A stretch of 44,955 nucleotides of DNA from contig JADJVV010000012.1 in NCBI GenBank assembly GCA_016710435.1, forward strand, positions 1 through 44,955, given 5' to 3'. Source of the DNA: Hyphomicrobiales bacterium. GTDB lineage: Bacteria; Pseudomonadota; Alphaproteobacteria; Rhizobiales; Aestuariivirgaceae. Of this stretch, positions 28,101-35,435 are shown in pieces. The position numbers and the translations under genes were made by a program. Positions within the stretch are counted from its first letter, which is position 1. Each line of letters starts with the position of its first letter. Below the pieces are notes generated by a model. That model was given only the letters and a program-made list of their open reading frames with translations, did no database searches and was not told where the DNA came from.

Positions 28101-31100
28101 CCGAGGCGGACAAACCATGGCGCTGGCTACCAGCCTACTTGGCGCTGTTGCCAGCATGCTTGGGGTTGACGATGCTGGACTCGCAACGATGGCGGCCGCA
28201 CCAATTCTTGCGGCCACTCCAGAGGCGAGTCGTGCGGTCGCCACTTCTGTCGGAAACGTCTTGACAAATATCGGCGACGCCACGCAACGAGGAGTTGGAA
28301 AGCTTGAGACCAGGTCGAATCGCCTGGATCGGAAGACGCTTAGCGTGATCTCCGAAAGTGGAAACAAGAAGGCTGTGCAGTCCGCCATGAACGTCGGCCA
28401 CAAGACGCGCAGGGCTACAGCGACGGCCGACGACTTCATCGGAAAGTACGGTGGGGCTGTGCGTCAGGCATACGAGGGCATTCCATCGTACGAGACGAGC
28501 GCAATTGGGCAGATGGATATTCCAATTCGCGGAATCAAAACAAACGATGCCGTGTATCATGTCACCGATGCCATCGAAGGCAAGAAGGACCCGAGCACAT
28601 TCTCTCCTCCGGTGAAGCGCTTGTACGATGCGGCGAAAAACTACTGGGATGCGACTCGCGCATGGAACGAGAAGCTTACTGGGCGCAAGGGACGCGACAA
28701 TTTCGTCCCTCGCCTGGAGAAGCAGTTCGAGGTATACGAACTCACCAAGAAGGCGACCGAGCAATACGGAGATTCGTTCCCTGACAACGAGGCGACGACC
28801 ACCGTATCCGCAAGGATTCCTGACCCAGTAGACCCAGTTGTCGATGCTGCGGTGCGCGCGCAGGCAGACGACATGATGGCAGGATTCGAGGTGATGCCTG
28901 ATGGAACTCTCGCTCTCACGATTGATGACAACGGAAGACCTGTTCTCGAGAACAGAGCATGGTACCTGTGGGAGCTTGATGACGAACACGGCGACTCGAT
29001 GAAGCCGCATCTTCCAGAGATCTTCAAGACCGATCGCGTCAAGGACGCTGATGGAAACGAGACGACAATTCCCGTCCTCCGCAAGGACAAGGCGTGGACA
29101 AAGGAGATGCTGTACGACCTACTGAAGACTGAGGGTATTCGGTTGCTGACGAAGCGCCACTCCGTAGACCCGAACGCTCCAGCCGCGCACACAGGGATGT
29201 CGAGAGACTTCAAGTCGAAGCGCTGGCAACTTGATCCATCGCTCACCGGGCGGCGCCTCATGCCCTACCTAGGCGACCAGTTCTACAACCGCAACATCAT
29301 GGATCTGATTGCACATACCGGCGAGCGCCAGGCGCGCGGGCTTGCGCGCATCGAGGAGTTTGGTCGCGATCGAAGCGGGCTCTTGCGTCCGATGCAGCGC
29401 ATCCGCGCAGGAGTTCCGCGCAGCAAGATGTCGGACGCAGAACTTGGCGTCGTCATGATGAAGGATGGATCGTACCGCCTGGCAATTGCTGCCGACGGCG
29501 ATGCCTACATGAACTCCATCGTGCGCGACATCGATGATGCTGCGATGGGGTATGCTCGCCCCTACATGGACGCGACCACGATGCACAAGATCTCCAGGAT
29601 CGCATCACAGATGGTCAGGTTCCCGCTTCTCCTTGGGAAGCTGACGACGGCAGTTCCTGACGCGACGTACCAGGTGACGTCCGCCGCCAACATCGGGCTC
29701 GGCACCGAGTTCGGTAAGCAGCGCCTTGGAGTTGCGTCACACCAGATGCCTGGTGGATTCCGCTCGCTGGCATCGTCCATCCTTGAGGGCGCGGCATTTC
29801 CAGCAAAGCTGATCGGGGCTGACAAGGCGCTTCGTGACAAGGCTGCATCCATCAGGTACCACGACCCGATGTGGGAGTACATGCAGGCCGGTCTCGTCGA
29901 CAACGCATCCATCCTTGGATCCAATCCGCTGGAGCGCGCTACCGTGCAGGCGCAACGCATCTTCGGTGCGTTCTCCCGCAACGCGGAGGGAGCAGCGATC
30001 GCAGCGCGCCTGGCTGGAATCGAATGGCTGAAGGGATGGGTCGCCGAGGCAAAGCGGACTGGCCGCATTCGCAAGGGTGACGCCGACAACGTCCTCACTG
30101 AGGGCGTGCACCGCAGCATCAGCCGCGCCGACATTCGGGAACTGATGGCGCTTATCGATGAGAATGGCGAGCCTCGCGACGAAGGCTCCGCCCGAAGGTT
30201 CCTTCAGGTCGCAGCCCCGTTTGCGGACGAGGTGGCCAGCCAGATCAACGGATCGAGCAACGTCTTCCATCAGCCACGGATCACTAGCTCGCTTGACGCC
30301 AAGAACTGGGCGTTCATGATGATGACACCGTTGACCCTTGCATCGAATGCGATCGCCAACATCAATCGCGCCAGCAAGGGGAATCGGTCAAAGCTTGGGA
30401 AGGTTGCTTCCGTTTCCGGTAGGACCGCCCGCCTGGCCGCCACCTCGGCCGCTGGCAGCCTCGCCAAGACGGGGATCATGGCGACCAACCCTGCGCTGGC
30501 GGCAACCCTGCTTGCCATCGCCACGGGCTCCGTGGTGCCAGTAGGGATTGCGGCCCTGACGACCGGAGCCTGGAAGGACACGGACAAGTTCGATGTGAAC
30601 AACGAGCGGGCAGAGGCGTCATGGAATTACCTGAAGGGGGTTCCATCCAGCGATGCGGCCGACATGATGGGGGCTGCCGCCCGTCTCACGGCAACAGGGC
30701 TTCCGGTCAACCCTCGGTTCCTGGACTTGAACATCATGCCAAAGGAAGTGTCTGACGCTGCTGGGTTCCGCGCGCCACCTGGAGCAAGCGGAGCAAAGTT
30801 CGTCGGGTCCATGCTTGAGCCAGGCCTATCCGCCCTTGCAGACGAGACGTACCGGCGAGGCACGGATCTCAAGCTTGCGTATTCCTTGGCAAAGAATGGA
30901 GGAATCGCAGACGCGATCCAGTTGGCGACCGCCTCCACGTTCCTTCCGTCCACTAGAGAGATGGCAGGGATGAAGTTCAAGGATCTTCGCGAAGGAATGA
31001 AGCCGATCGATGCTCGCGAGAAGAAGCGTGACGACATCGAGCTCGCGCGCAAGCCGTATGTACCGGGCCTCAAGCGCGACGCGAAGGTCAGGAAGAAGAC

Positions 31101-31143
31101 GTCGAAGATAAAGGGAGTCAGGGCGATCAAGGAATACGAGTAG
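25117..31143 (+). CDS. Giant putative ejection / internal virion protein (2008 aa)
   Basis: Starts after GGGAGG. No enzyme motif was recognised: no transglycosylase, polymerase, helicase or methyltransferase signature. Layout: helical N-terminal region with Gly/Ala-rich hydrophobic patches (about 343-428); a Pro/Ala linker (about 430-535); three similar 55-residue helical repeats starting near 548, 632 and 711, with cores ARREAQHFSDAGD, ARREAQYYARNGE and SQDKINQAVADGD; a second Pro-rich linker (about 770-815); and a long helical C-terminal part with hydrophobic segments near 1000-1040 and 1773-1818. The last gene of the rightward virion block and one of such size is typically a protein ejected ahead of the genome into the cell envelope. 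That role is inferred from position, size and helix content. Confidence 0.6.
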   Translation: MGKLKKQVVDVLSMLASEDGDPVAPAKIEEQLSGKSDALVDLFAKDLGYEGDSFSRQYGGAFEPDAPVAPASKTEQLFGRIKPLLTGSADSTGAFKAGGKQEAESNRTIEGIYNETIKAVKGRVGKILGQDANFKPMLSPLGRILNAPKVEEATKQASADELGRVVDLNSAERFVRDLASGGMPQDGTLNKVTGALNAGASPVRRSAIGKIGPGLTNTFSLPSIIGRGKTKFMEGDVARSLDLIGLTGAHNPVEQFNTARDAADAGLLPSLAGAAAEGELDAVKAKAYANIPLTEQEQTILDRENRGLGSKIGGAVGDIAHEAWRDPANFLQQQGDALGDPFNAALMLATGGAAGARSAAARSAGNMAARAKLIPKAGIPLGKPIGALAEVGAVGALAQAGNEGRITTEGVVGGIPLAVATSAIGRIAGGRRARAEGGAAPRPDETAAPTAPRATVPTPDAPPIITPIPDVTIPPPDATSVPRTSVDGTPIPDALPAAFVPEQPRAGPTPEPGPSQAPKAKGRKGSRMKRTATGADVSPARAAAQTQSIVETARREAQHFSDAGDPELARSIIERTRPMQEALHGPDAQRAMDATLADIAATTERRQRGKAKEKPKQIPMDNPPMDKEAARKAIEEARREAQYYARNGELDVANKVIDDAADAFKAKHGDDAPNAIETEKRIVAKQVPAKKADPKPAKVKPKVPASTEEAVAIVQESQDKINQAVADGDAEAVRTAAEEASEAMKVVHPEGDVAATKTQEIVQEAEARIEAAAPPPESDAAPAPTTPDAPSSEVVPDAVPAPEPKAPKTKKPKQSKEEDPIALARKLRGGEPDGTESKERLTVEVRTPGAKPKTLKFSSEADYKENPVTAALNDFQNIRSVNHYMGPSSPFANVETRVAVVNKKLNRYSENITKEYETPDGPKTYAELAEEGTQHVFDAITDGDVAPYEAFLAENNLTPKKFAEIIDAASMPIDLQSEIGAIKEVVKNGRDGAARRGGQTMALATSLLGAVASMLGVDDAGLATMAAAPILAATPEASRAVATSVGNVLTNIGDATQRGVGKLETRSNRLDRKTLSVISESGNKKAVQSAMNVGHKTRRATATADDFIGKYGGAVRQAYEGIPSYETSAIGQMDIPIRGIKTNDAVYHVTDAIEGKKDPSTFSPPVKRLYDAAKNYWDATRAWNEKLTGRKGRDNFVPRLEKQFEVYELTKKATEQYGDSFPDNEATTTVSARIPDPVDPVVDAAVRAQADDMMAGFEVMPDGTLALTIDDNGRPVLENRAWYLWELDDEHGDSMKPHLPEIFKTDRVKDADGNETTIPVLRKDKAWTKEMLYDLLKTEGIRLLTKRHSVDPNAPAAHTGMSRDFKSKRWQLDPSLTGRRLMPYLGDQFYNRNIMDLIAHTGERQARGLARIEEFGRDRSGLLRPMQRIRAGVPRSKMSDAELGVVMMKDGSYRLAIAADGDAYMNSIVRDIDDAAMGYARPYMDATTMHKISRIASQMVRFPLLLGKLTTAVPDATYQVTSAANIGLGTEFGKQRLGVASHQMPGGFRSLASSILEGAAFPAKLIGADKALRDKAASIRYHDPMWEYMQAGLVDNASILGSNPLERATVQAQRIFGAFSRNAEGAAIAARLAGIEWLKGWVAEAKRTGRIRKGDADNVLTEGVHRSISRADIRELMALIDENGEPRDEGSARRFLQVAAPFADEVASQINGSSNVFHQPRITSSLDAKNWAFMMMTPLTLASNAIANINRASKGNRSKLGKVASVSGRTARLAATSAAGSLAKTGIMATNPALAATLLAIATGSVVPVGIAALTTGAWKDTDKFDVNNERAEASWNYLKGVPSSDAADMMGAAARLTATGLPVNPRFLDLNIMPKEVSDAAGFRAPPGASGAKFVGSMLEPGLSALADETYRRGTDLKLAYSLAKNGGIADAIQLATASTFLPSTREMAGMKFKDLREGMKPIDAREKKRDDIELARKPYVPGLKRDAKVRKKTSKIKGVRAIKEYE

Positions 31144-31153
31144 GCCGAAAACG

Positions 31154-31187
31154 AAAAAGCCCCACCAGGAATTTCCTGATGGGGCTT
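31154..31187. terminator. Bidirectional terminator at the convergent junction
   Basis: Stem from GCCCCA (31159-31164) to TGGGGC (31180-31185), continuing as CAGGA/TCCTG with one mismatch and a three-base loop. Five A residues before the stem give a T-run for leftward transcripts; the rightward side has only TT. It separates the giant virion gene from the leftward early region. Confidence 0.8.
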
Positions 31188-31193
31188 GCCAGT

Positions 31194-31418
31194 TCACGTC
31201 ACCTCGCGCAACGAATCTTCCCAGTATGTGGACCAGTCGCTGAACCCGATCCTGTACGACTCCTCGTGCGGATCATCCGGAGACGGCATCCAGAACTTCC
31301 ACCCGGGCTGCTTGACGGGCTTGAGCTGGTACCAGTGCCACTCGCCAGCGTAGTCCTGGGCAACCCACCCTGGCCCGTGTTGGCGTCGGCCAACTTCGAC
31401 CGCCTGGTCCTCATCCAT
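31194..31418 (-). CDS. Small Trp-rich hypothetical protein (74 aa)
   Basis: Last gene of the leftward region. Seven Trp residues in 74 (GEWHWYQLKP, GWKFWMPSP, WSTYWED) and an acidic C-terminus. It is not a known family to me. The start overlaps the previous gene by eight bases. A second ATG four bases downstream in another frame gives a poor Ser/Arg-rich product and is rejected. Confidence 0.6.
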   Translation of the reverse strand: MDEDQAVEVGRRQHGPGWVAQDYAGEWHWYQLKPVKQPGWKFWMPSPDDPHEESYRIGFSDWSTYWEDSLREVT

Positions 31419-31716
31419 CCTGGAGATTCATGGGGCGGTAACTTTCCTTCACCACCTCATACCTTTCGGCCCAGCAGATGGAGCTCTCGTCGAAGTCCCA
31501 CCCCTTGTCCATCGGGCTGTCGTCGCCAGTTGTCGACGCCCCGTAAAACCCGATGATCTGATCGTTGAGATTGACGACAACGAAATCATCGAACCACCAG
31601 CGTCGTTCGCTAACCATGTGCCGGTGGATTTCTCGGCAATTCCAACGAAGGAATTTGAAGACATCCGTCTCCGATGTCTTCGCCATCTCCTGCTTCACAA
31701 ATTCAAGCGCTGTCAT
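31411..31716 (-). CDS. Hypothetical protein (101 aa)
   Basis: Acidic, aromatic-rich protein (CREIHRHMVSERRWWFDDFVVV and a later CWAERYEVVKE). Unrecognised. The start overlaps the upstream stop by four bases (ATGA) and the stop overlaps the downstream start by eight, so it is part of a coupled early-gene chain. Confidence 0.62.
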   Translation of the reverse strand: MTALEFVKQEMAKTSETDVFKFLRWNCREIHRHMVSERRWWFDDFVVVNLNDQIIGFYGASTTGDDSPMDKGWDFDESSICWAERYEVVKESYRPMNLQDG

Positions 31717-32210
31717 GTTTGATCCCTTTCAATTGGTTTCTTGAGCTTTCCCATCGCCGCGAACTTCGCCAGGATTTCCTGAAGCGGCTTCCGTAGAACG
31801 GCGCCACCCGACGACTTCACCTTCTGCTTCACCTTTTTCTTCGGCCTCGGACGTGACTCGTGGACCGGAATCCCGATCGCCACCTTCCTCTCCGAATGCT
31901 TTGCCTGGTACTCCTGGAATGAGAGGCCTCCCCCATTCCGTTGGTGCACCTTCCAGTTCTGCCACAGCTGCGATGTCGATCCTTCCGGGCGCACCCGCGG
32001 CTGCCTCATGACGTGCACCCGGCGTGTGGCCGCCGCCTTGTTGTTGCCTCGGATCCACAGGAACAGGCACCAACACGGAACAGGTCTGCCATCCTTGCGT
32101 TGTGCATACCCCCAACTCTTGTACTCCTTCAGCCGGAAGTTGACCTCCTCCGCGTCAACGGTCGGGCCGAAGTCAGGAAGCTTCACGTTGAGCGGGCTAC
32201 CCATCGTCAT
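31713..32210 (-). CDS. Hypothetical basic protein (165 aa)
   Basis: The N-terminal half is mixed (GYAQRKDGRPVPCWCLFLW); the C-terminal half is strongly basic (PRPKKKVKQKVKSSGG), suggesting nucleic-acid or ribosome contact. No family recognised. An alternative start at 32204 gives a protein shorter by two residues. It overlaps the neighbour on both sides by 4 to 14 bases. Confidence 0.6.
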   Translation of the reverse strand: MTMGSPLNVKLPDFGPTVDAEEVNFRLKEYKSWGYAQRKDGRPVPCWCLFLWIRGNNKAAATRRVHVMRQPRVRPEGSTSQLWQNWKVHQRNGGGLSFQEYQAKHSERKVAIGIPVHESRPRPKKKVKQKVKSSGGAVLRKPLQEILAKFAAMGKLKKPIERDQT

Positions 32211-32373
32211 CCTCGATATTCGCCCGATGGTACATCTCGATCTTCACGATCTCCAAGACGCCGATCACCTCGGAGATCGATAGGATTCCGCAGTACTTGT
32301 CGATCAGGTCCTCGATCTCGCCCTGGAGGATTCCTGGGATCGGGGCGGTGACCCCGGTCTTGTCGTCATCCAT
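32197..32373 (-). CDS. Small acidic hypothetical protein (58 aa)
   Basis: Two probable helices (GEIEDLIDKYCGILSI and VIGVLEIVKIEMYHRA) between acidic ends. The ATG at 32373 overlaps the preceding stop by eight bases; in-frame ATGs at 32382 and 32412 are also possible but reach further into the upstream gene. Unrecognised. Confidence 0.55.
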   Translation of the reverse strand: MDDDKTGVTAPIPGILQGEIEDLIDKYCGILSISEVIGVLEIVKIEMYHRANIEDDDG

Positions 32374-32590
32374 GGTCGTCATCCTGGAAGTACTCGCACT
32401 CATCGCCCCCACTGCACGACTTCCCGCTGGACCCGTTGGCGCTGCCGCCGAGCGGGGCGAGTGCCAGGATCACGAACGCGATGACGCCGGCGCCGACGGA
32501 CCCGAAGAACAGGCCGACGCCAGTGGCGATCATCGCGGCGAAGGCGATCCATGATGTCCACACAATCAAGTAGATGGTTTTGAGTTTCAT
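32366..32590 (-). CDS. Small two-TM membrane protein (74 aa)
   Basis: Hydrophobic segments at about 5-27 (IYLIVWTSWIAFAAMIATG) and 30-50 (GSVGAGVIAFVILALAPLGG), then a Gly/Ser/Asp-rich tail with two Cys. The ATG at 32590 overlaps the HAD-gene stop (ATGA). Likely a phage inner-membrane protein; function unknown. Confidence 0.62.
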   Translation of the reverse strand: MKLKTIYLIVWTSWIAFAAMIATGVGLFFGSVGAGVIAFVILALAPLGGSANGSSGKSCSGGDECEYFQDDDHG

Positions 32591-32988
32591 TCCCCATCCC
32601 ACCTATCGATGAATTCTGGGCGAACCAACTCAACTTGCGTCCAGTCAATCCCTGGCCGATGCATGAATGCGTACTGCTTCAGAGGGGCTCCGAACGCCGC
32701 ATCGTCGACGTACAGGTGAGCAAACGCCTTTGGGGATTGCGTCCACAGAAACTGCTCCGGGTTTTTGTTCACGCCGAACAGATCGATGCCGCGCTCCTTG
32801 TACCAGTTGACGGCATCCTGAAGCTCCTTCCCGCTACGCATCGTCCACAGGATCAGCTTGACTCCAGCCTTCGCGGCCTCGCGAAGCTTGTCGACAGCGA
32901 GCGGAAGCTCTGGCCCGACATCCGGGTACCTGTGGTCAACAACCGTTCCGTCGAAGTCGACGGCGATGATCTCGTATTTCAAACTCAT
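32587..32988 (-). CDS. HAD-superfamily phosphatase-like protein
   Basis: 133 residues. The HAD motif I is clear: IAVDFDGTVVD (D11, D13). It continues with AGVKLILWTMRSG (motif II region) and a late HLYVDDAAFG (motif IV type). The size fits small, cap-less HAD hydrolases common in phage genomes, which dephosphorylate small molecules; the substrate is unknown. GGAGG lies seven bases before the ATG. Confidence 0.75.
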   Translation of the reverse strand: MSLKYEIIAVDFDGTVVDHRYPDVGPELPLAVDKLREAAKAGVKLILWTMRSGKELQDAVNWYKERGIDLFGVNKNPEQFLWTQSPKAFAHLYVDDAAFGAPLKQYAFMHRPGIDWTQVELVRPEFIDRWDGE

Positions 32989-33012
32989 TCGATCCTCCAG
33001 TTTGTTTGTTGG

Positions 33013-33156
33013 TTATCTGCGTCGGTGGTCACGAACGATCTTTCGTCGCAACAACTTGATGACACGATCCTCGAGATCCTTCGACCGTTCACGAAGCGTG
33101 CCGACAACCTTCTCGGCACCCTTGAGTCGTTGTTCCAGGAATTCGAACTCGCCCAT
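33013..33156 (-). CDS. Small basic coiled-coil protein (47 aa)
   Basis: Begins MGEFEFLEQRLKGAEKVVG and ends in an Arg-rich tail (RRKIVRDHRRR). Hydrophobic residues recur at heptad spacing over about 35 residues. It starts 15 bases after the previous stop and ends 24 bases before the HAD start. The Shine-Dalgarno is weak, but it fills an otherwise empty gap in a dense operon. Confidence 0.5.
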   Translation of the reverse strand: MGEFEFLEQRLKGAEKVVGTLRERSKDLEDRVIKLLRRKIVRDHRRR

Positions 33157-33171
33157 CCCGAACAGCTGCAC

Positions 33172-33387
33172 CTAGAATTCGATCTGCTTGGTCGACCCGT
33201 TGAACGGAATCTCGACAGCCATCGGACATCCGTGCTTTCCGGATGCGATGTCGTTCTCGATTACCTTCGCGATCTCGTGGGCCGCCCGACGAAGGAAGCG
33301 AGTTCCGGCCTCGACCTTCATCTCGTGGCTCATGCGGGCATGATCCAGCGCATTGATCTTCTCGGAGATCCTGTAGGTTTCGCTCAT
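33172..33387 (-). CDS. Small hypothetical helical protein (71 aa)
   Basis: Helical, charged protein (EKINALDHARMSHEMKVEAG) with a beta-like C-terminus (MAVEIPFNGSTKQIEF). Unrecognised. The ATG lies in an ATGA overlap with the zinc-binding gene upstream. Confidence 0.6.
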   Translation of the reverse strand: MSETYRISEKINALDHARMSHEMKVEAGTRFLRRAAHEIAKVIENDIASGKHGCPMAVEIPFNGSTKQIEF

Positions 33388-33665
33388 TTGGAAATCATTT
33401 CCTGTGCACGCAGGGCGGCGAACTCATACCCCTCTTGCGCTGTGCGTATTTCCCATGCATCCCATTCTCCATTCAGATACCGAGATGTGAACGCGTTACG
33501 ATCCCACTCCGGAACCACACGCTCCGTCTTGAGTCTAGCGATCTCGGTGCACGCTGGCTCGCGGACGACGCCGCCACCGATCCCAACGGTGTAGCTGCCG
33601 CATTCGTACGCTCCTTTCCTGCCGCTCCATGGCATTCCGCAGTTCGGACAATTTTCTTGTTCCAT
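33384..33665 (-). CDS. Small zinc-ribbon-like protein (93 aa)
   Basis: The N-terminus has CPNCG (C6, C9) and ECGS (C22), with a further Cys at 39, a typical phage zinc-ribbon layout. The rest is helical with an acidic middle. Function unknown; proteins of this type are common among early phage genes. Confidence 0.62.
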   Translation of the reverse strand: MEQENCPNCGMPWSGRKGAYECGSYTVGIGGGVVREPACTEIARLKTERVVPEWDRNAFTSRYLNGEWDAWEIRTAQEGYEFAALRAQEMISK

Positions 33666-33690
33666 CCCGATCCCTCGTTTGTTTGATGTT

Positions 33691-33867
33691 TCAGTACGAC
33701 CCTTGCCGGAATGCCCCGACCAGGATCACGGCGATTGCGATCCCCGCAACCCACCCACTCATTGCTGTCGTTGTCGCCACCACGGACGCGAACGCCCCGA
33801 TGACGAATGCGGCCCGGACGAACCGGAACTGCCGCTGCCATTGCTGTGTCGTATTCTGGTCGAACAT
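33691..33867 (-). CDS. Small two-TM membrane protein (58 aa)
   Basis: Starts MFDQNTTQQWQRQFRFVRAA, followed by two hydrophobic segments (about 19-36 and 38-53). GGGAGG lies just before the ATG and the start overlaps the upstream stop as TGATG, so translation is well supported despite the short length. Function unknown. Confidence 0.6.
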   Translation of the reverse strand: MFDQNTTQQWQRQFRFVRAAFVIGAFASVVATTTAMSGWVAGIAIAVILVGAFRQGSY

Positions 33868-34082
33868 CAGAGCCTCCCCGCTTTCGCTTCAAGCCCAAGC
33901 TCGTGAATCCTGGCCTCGCACGCCATCGCTGCCCGCTCACTTGGGATGGCATGGCGCCCCGACTTCATCCGAAGCAGGTTCCACCGTCCTCCCACCTCAC
34001 GGTACAGCACCTTCCACAGGGTGATGGCGTGGTCGGCCGCGGTCCACTTGGCCTGGGCCTCGCCGACGATCTGCCTGGCCAT
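33867..34082 (-). CDS. Small hypothetical protein (71 aa)
   Basis: Helical, Ala/Arg-rich (ADHAITLWKVLYREVGGRW, then SERAAMACEARIHELG). Unrecognised. One-base overlaps on both sides (TGATG) place it in a coupled chain between a winged-helix gene and a small membrane protein. Confidence 0.6.
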   Translation of the reverse strand: MARQIVGEAQAKWTAADHAITLWKVLYREVGGRWNLLRMKSGRHAIPSERAAMACEARIHELGLEAKAGRL

Positions 34083-34345
34083 CAGGTAGTCGCCTTCTTG
34101 GCTTGCTCATGGGCGGCTAGGCAGATCATCCCGTAGGCCGTCACCCTCGCCTTCCCGAACTGGTCCAGGGTCACGGCGCCGTCGTCCTCCAGGGCCTTGA
34201 TGTGCCTCTGGACTCCGCACTTCGAGCGGTACCCCGCCTCCTGGGCCACCAGGCTGCGCGACGCCACCCTTCCTGCCTCCTGTTCTTTTGCGAGGATTCG
34301 GAGCACCTGAACCCTTCGCTCGTTCTGCCACGGGTACGTACTCAT
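34082..34345 (-). CDS. Winged-helix DNA-binding protein (87 aa)
   Basis: Pattern VLRILAKEQEAGRVASRSLVAQEAGYRS, then CGVQRHIKALEDDGAVTLDQ and a beta hairpin (FGKARVTAYG): helix, helix-turn-helix, wing, as in LexA- or MarR-like domains. It is probably a small transcription regulator of early genes. It has its own Shine-Dalgarno (AGAAGG). A different frame is open across the whole gene; see the entry for 34346-34640. Confidence 0.65.
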   Translation of the reverse strand: MSTYPWQNERRVQVLRILAKEQEAGRVASRSLVAQEAGYRSKCGVQRHIKALEDDGAVTLDQFGKARVTAYGMICLAAHEQAKKATT

Positions 34346-34640
34346 GACGTTTCCTTCTGGTTAGTTTGTCCGACTCCCGGCACCATGCCTCGATGTCGAC
34401 GGCGGGAACCCCTGCTGCAACCAGCGACAGGTTCACCCTCTCCATCATCGCCATGACTGCCAGGTCTATTGCGTGCGTTTTCGTGATGTCGAGGACCTCG
34501 GCCAGAACGCTGACGATGACGTCGGTTCGCGCCAGCATCCTTGCGCCCACGGCTGTTGGTTGGCGCGACCACTTGTCGATGGCCCCGCGCTGCGACTTGT
34601 TTCTCCACGCCACTTTGATGGGCTTCACAGCTCCTCCCAT
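34346..34640 (-). CDS. Hypothetical protein with unclear 3' end (about 98 aa plausible)
   Basis: From 34640 the first 98 residues look like real protein (MGGAVKPIKVAWRNKSQRG and, later, MLARTDVIVSVLAEVLDI; helical). The frame then has no stop and runs on to 34107, entirely through the winged-helix gene, where it becomes Gly/Arg/Pro-rich and shadow-like. A TAA one frame ahead lies just before the winged-helix Shine-Dalgarno. Either a frameshift (programmed or sequencing) ends the gene near 34346, or a very long gene overlap exists. The end given here is the likely limit of real coding. Confidence 0.45.
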
Positions 34641-34837
34641 GCGACCCGATGGATCCCACCACCGGAGTCCAGAAGATACACCCCAGTCCGGTCGGCTGAA
34701 ATGGTGACGACCCAGCAGGCAGGACCTACCTGTGGGCCGTCAAATGGGAAGGGCTTGAAGTCGTTGGCCCGTACGGCCGCCCCAAGCGCCTTCCTGGAGG
34801 GGAAGGAAGCGACCCAGCTACGGGCCGCCTCGATCAT
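34625..34837 (-). CDS. Small hypothetical protein (70 aa)
   Basis: Begins MIEAARSWVASFPSRKALG and has a beta-rich second half (CWVVTISADRTGVYLLDSGG). Unrecognised. The start is in an ATGA overlap with the membrane-protein gene upstream; the longer in-frame extension to 35092 is compositionally poor and overlaps that gene. Confidence 0.6.
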   Translation of the reverse strand: MIEAARSWVASFPSRKALGAAVRANDFKPFPFDGPQVGPACWVVTISADRTGVYLLDSGGGIHRVAWEEL

Positions 34838-35073
34838 CGCGGTGGGCCCTGGACGGCCAGGGACGCCAGCCACGCAGGGAACAACGAGATCCCTGCGAAG
34901 ACGGACGCGACATGGCCAGCGACCGGACCCAGGTAGGCACTCATCACCACATCCACCAGCCCCACCAGGAACAGGTAGAACAGGGTGAAGGCGGTGACGA
35001 TGAACCAGGTCCTGGACGGGAGGCTCCTGATGTACCAGAGGATGACGATTGCGAATTGCTTGAGACGATTCAT
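34834..35073 (-). CDS. Two-TM membrane protein (79 aa)
   Basis: Basic N-terminus (MNRLKQF), hydrophobic segments at about 22-45 (TWFIVTAFTLFYLFLVGLV) and 50-72. ATGA overlaps on both sides. Function unknown; it is one of several small membrane proteins in this early region. Confidence 0.62.
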   Translation of the reverse strand: MNRLKQFAIVILWYIRSLPSRTWFIVTAFTLFYLFLVGLVDVVMSAYLGPVAGHVASVFAGISLFPAWLASLAVQGPPR

Positions 35074-35435
35074 TCGTCACCACCCATTCCATCGATCGCT
35101 TCCCGGGCAGATCGCTCCGCCTCGGACACGGTCTGCCCCTCGCCCGTCTTCTCCCCCATCACCCATGCCACGAACGACATAGGCCCTTCCTTGGTGACCT
35201 CGATCTCGAATCCCTTGTGGTTCACGACGTACTTCATAGGCGACTCCTGTGGCTCGATGATGAAGGTACCGCCGCGCGCGGCAGTCGCCATGATGATGCG
35301 TCGCAGCACGGTGAAGGCGCCATCGTCCGCCAGGTTGACGGAACGGACGGTTCTCGTGCCGTCGGTCCAGGACACGGTCGTGGTGGCGAACAGCGGGGTG
35401 GCGTTGCGCACGGATCGATACAGCTCCTCGATCAC
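35070..35435 (-). CDS. Hypothetical protein (121 aa)
   Basis: Mixed alpha/beta; the second half (from MKYVVNHKGFEIEVTKEG to a helical ERSAREAI) could be a separate small domain. Four-base overlap with the amidotransferase-like gene upstream and with the membrane-protein gene downstream. No family recognised, but it shares the operon with the amidoligase genes. Confidence 0.6.
   Translation of the reverse strand: MIEELYRSVRNATPLFATTTVSWTDGTRTVRSVNLADDGAFTVLRRIIMATAARGGTFIIEPQESPMKYVVNHKGFEIEVTKEGPMSFVAWVMGEKTGEGQTVSEAERSAREAIDGMGGDE

Noticed and set aside
25588..28113. 841-residue minus-strand open frame
   Set aside because: Shadow of the giant virion gene; composition follows reversed codons and no start or operon context supports it.
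34342..34662. Open frame upstream of the winged-helix gene ending in an ATGA overlap
   Set aside because: Its composition (His/Arg/Gly/Ser-rich) is that of a shadow frame; the neighbouring frame from 34640 looks like real protein.
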